Shown: positions 61,588 to 64,000 of the stretch, one piece after another
Layout of the letters: each line of letters opens with the position of its first letter
How positions within the stretch are numbered: the first letter of the stretch is position 1
Assembly (NCBI GenBank): GCA_022578605.1
Contig: MU394055.1
Coordinates: 996,902-1,060,901 of the forward strand
Length of the DNA stretch: 64,000 bases
Direction: 5' to 3'
DNA from: Camillea tinctor
Taxonomy: Eukaryota; Ascomycota; Sordariomycetes; Xylariales; Xylariaceae
Made by a program: the position numbers and the translations under genes
Notes under the pieces: model-generated
What the model was told of the DNA's origin: nothing
Database searches by the model: none
What the model saw: the letters and a program-made list of their open reading frames with translations, nothing else

Positions 61588-62379
61588 TTATTTTCGTTGG
61601 CTTATCGGGTAGTGGCCGCAGGTTATCCACATATTCTCGAGATCAGAGGGTAGGGAGGGCAACCAGGTCGGCGTAGTAGACACCGGCATCTTCATATCAT
61701 CGTACTGGTCTATATCGGGTTCTGTCTCCCCGTTGACCTCGAAAGCTTCCAAAGTGTCCGCGGCCTGCGTATGGATGGGTTTGATAATAACATCCGAATT
61801 CCTGCGGCGCCGCGTGATGAAGGAGTTTGGAAGAGGCGGTGGCAAGGTGGTGAAGATGAAACTGGTGTAGACGGTGGCGGTGACCTCGGCTGTGGGAGTT
61901 GGCCCTGGCAGCGACAAGGACGCGCTGCCCCAGTGACCAGCAGGTGTCGTCGCCGTCGCCGTCGCCGCCCCCGCCGTCGCCACCCCCGCACGATGGGCGC
62001 TCTTCGATGATGATGATATGACGTCTGGAACCACGGGGGTGTGCGTGAGTGGCGGAGGGCCAGCCTTGATCCTGGATCTGATATTGATTTTGGTCACTGG
62101 GAGGAGCAGGTTTCTTTCGACGTCAAAGTATTGCGTTGTCCAGGTAGTAGTCCAGGTAGTGGTCCAGGTAGTGCAGGATTCCTCCAAAGGCAAGCACATC
62201 GTGCTTAGTGACTTGTAATCTATAGGAGTGAGGATGGTATCTATGTATGGAAGAATCCTGAGAGAAGTAGACGTGGAGCTAGAGCTGGAGCTGGAACTGG
62301 AACTGGAGCTGGAACTGGATTTGGAGCAAGAGACTAAAGCTGCCATGCTCACGAGAGCAATAGCTGCCTTGAACATCAT
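61588..62379 (-). CDS. Secreted Ser/Thr-rich repeat protein
   Basis: A single frame of 263 residues starts at ATG 62379 (Met-Met). A signal peptide of about 18-20 residues (FKAAIALVSMAALVSCS) is followed by 15 Ser encoded by GCTCCA/GCTCCT-type repeats (about 62277-62325) and by a TTWTTTWTTTWTT segment from three 12-base repeats. Most of the remaining chain is Thr/Ser/Pro-rich and likely O-glycosylated, as in cell-wall or GPI-type proteins, though no GPI tail is visible. A tetra-arginine RRRR at about 200 is a possible Kex2 cleavage site. Two cysteines after the signal region could form a disulfide. Function is unknown; the repeats point to fast evolution of the length. Confidence 0.7.
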   Translation of the reverse strand: MMFKAAIALVSMAALVSCSKSSSSSSSSSSSSSSSTSTSLRILPYIDTILTPIDYKSLSTMCLPLEESCTTWTTTWTTTWTTQYFDVERNLLLPVTKINIRSRIKAGPPPLTHTPVVPDVISSSSKSAHRAGVATAGAATATATTPAGHWGSASLSLPGPTPTAEVTATVYTSFIFTTLPPPLPNSFITRRRRNSDVIIKPIHTQAADTLEAFEVNGETEPDIDQYDDMKMPVSTTPTWLPSLPSDLENMWITCGHYPISQRK

Positions 62380-63058
62380 GATGATAGCTCTGGTGATCGA
62401 TAGAATAGTAAAAGGAAACAGCTGTTGAGGGTTTCTGTTCTGTCTTTTCTTTTTCTCTTCAGGGGAAATGGTGATTATATATTATCTGGAGAGTAAAATA
62501 AGGTTCTGGTACGGACAATAGAAACCAGCGACAAACCCCCCTTCCCTCTTATAAGCAAGAAATGGCAAAAAGAATTCTCTTAATGGCTTGACGGTAACTT
62601 CTGTAGTGCAGTTACAAAGTTTTAGGGTTGAATGCATTCATTAAATGCTAAGAGGAGATCTGAGGGCATATCTGACCGATGTTGTATAAAACTTAGCTCG
62701 TGATGACACCAAAAGGTAAAGGAGTGTTGTACATCTTCACGATAATGTAAATCTGACTCCATAAGCTTTCCCCTATTCCCCTTTCTTGCTAGTTACGATC
62801 ACAAATTCAAATCTTAACAACTTTGCCATCTGGGTTTAAGTCAATATTACCACAGTACATAGAGATAAAATTTATTAGGCTCTCGATAAATCTTAACATA
62901 TCCACGTGCCAACATAGTAGATGTTTAAGTGTGTAGTTCATGATTGCTTGCTCATATAACCTTTCTATCTACACGTACAAAGTCAGAAAAACCAACTAAC
63001 TTCGACCGACAAAACTCTACACCCCCACCAGAAATGAAACCACTCATTCATGATCCCT
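62380..63058. other. Intergenic region
   Basis: Promoter side of the secreted-protein gene and 3' flank of the permease gene. No gene or repeat recognised. Confidence 0.4.
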
Positions 63059-64000
63059 TCACATCTCGTCGCTCATCACAATAACCGGTGGGCCCTCGTA
63101 CCGGCCCTGCACGCAGAACCACCAGGCGGCGACCAGCGCCGTGAGGCCTCCCACGATGACAGACGAGTAATTCATGTCGGCGGCGGCGACGGGCAGCGAG
63201 TAGGGGAAACAATAAAACACGAGCCAGACGATCATGTACCCGCACGACACAGCGGTGACGACGTACCCCAGCGCGCCGCGGATGAAAAATGGTCCTGGCT
63301 GGAGGCGGCCGCCGGAGCCGCGCCCGCGCAGCGCGAACGGCACCAGGGTAGCGAGGTACGACAGCGTGGTCAGCAGCGCGAACGAGCCCACCATGGCGGC
63401 GAACGCCACGTCGCTGCCCAGGTACACGAGCCCCATCACCGTGCAGAACACGGCCACCAGCAGGATCGAGTTGAACGGGTTCTTCCAGCGGGGGTCGACG
63501 CGGCCGAGCGCGCCGGCGCAGGGCGTGGCGCCGTCGCGTGCTAGCGTCCAGAACACGCGCCCTCCTGTCATCATAGCGCCCATTTGGCTGCCGATTAGGG
63601 GCAGTAGCGTGACGATGGTGAGGCAGATGGCGCCGGCCTGGGCGGCGGTGGGGGACACGCCGGGGGCCGAGGCGCCGGCTACTTGGTGGTAGATCTTGGT
63701 CAGGGGGAAGGCGGCCGTGGTGTTGAGCACGGAATCGAAGTCGGTGATGCCGTACATGAGCACGACGTAGTACACGATGGTGCTGAGGAAGCTGGCCGTC
63801 ATCTGCGTGCCCATGGCAATGGGGATGTTGACGGAGGGTCTAGAGAAAGTGGGTTAAAAATGGATTAGACACATGACAAGCAAAGAAAAGGGATGGAATA
63901 AAAGGGGGATGAGAGACTCACCTCGGGACCTCCTCCGCCATATGCGACGAGCAATCCGGGGTACCGATATTAAACGCGCCATTATACATGCCCAGCACAA
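63059..64000 (-). CDS. Amino-acid/choline/GABA-type permease (APC family), 5' part cut by window edge
   Basis: Exons 63839-63059 and 64000-63922 (open to the right) join in phase over an 82-nt intron. The upstream exon reads NGAFNIGTPDCSSHMAEEVPR, the usual block in fungal Uga4/HNM1-like transporters, followed by PSVNIPIAMGTQ and the remaining transmembrane helices. Further blocks are MMTGGRVFWTLARDGATP (loop 8-9 of the family) and the last two helices before MSDEM at the C-terminus. It probably imports GABA, choline or amino acids by proton symport at the plasma membrane; the substrate is not clear from this part. About half of the protein lies outside the window. Confidence 0.88.

Overview
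The window is nuclear DNA of a filamentous ascomycete (Pezizomycotina). Genes are split by short introns (about 45-180 nt) with GTRNGT-like donors and CTAAC-like branch sites, and the gene families include HET, Clr5, UstYa/DUF3328, STAND-ankyrin, GFA and a class II DAHP synthase. I cannot name the species. Exon coordinates were derived by hand from splice consensus, reading phase and protein-family continuity; no transcript data were available.

The left 24 kb is accessory in character: gene-poor, AT-rich, with decayed genes. It starts with two divergent UstYa/DUF3328-like genes (1-188, cut by the edge, and 1524-2450), as at the edge of a ribosomal-peptide or other secondary-metabolite cluster. 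Next comes a self/non-self recognition type block. It holds a broken subtilisin-like (S8) gene (2824-3800), a large STAND-like protein whose hydrolase, NTPase and ankyrin/ZZ parts are recognisable but whose catalytic motifs are lost and which carries an in-frame TGA (3993-9693), a Clr5-domain protein (9831-11505) and a HET-domain protein (12767-14856). A long AT-rich tract follows with a small hypothetical gene, a C2H2 zinc-finger gene (18852-19948) and a lone GliT-like dithiol oxidoreductase (22836-23860).

The right 38 kb is mostly core genome: a disordered protein with duplicated Cys/His motifs (26230-29103), hexose-6-phosphate mutarotase (29762-31044), Rif1 (32546-37807), Ric8 (39376-41143), a chromodomain protein (42384-43371), an MFS transporter with a large Asn/Gln-rich N-terminal extension (44333-47036), a helix-turn-helix/GIY-YIG-like protein (48660-50252), a 704-residue protein of unknown function (51418-53606), a HYPK-like protein (53905-54327), class II DAHP synthase with a candidate Gcn4/CPC1 site upstream (55042-56550), a GFA-domain protein (57863-58665), a DUF1295 membrane protein (58956-60252), a secreted Ser/Thr-rich protein (61588-62379) and an amino-acid permease cut by the right edge (63059-64000).

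The points most worth a second look are the catalytically dead-looking STAND protein with its decayed protease neighbour, the UstYa pair at the left edge, the MFS transporter with a prion-like leader, the repeated CxCxHx4H and Cx4CxC motifs in the disordered protein, and a 17-base exact match to the Nextera transposase mosaic end at 50462-50478, which is probably a sequencing or assembly artefact.
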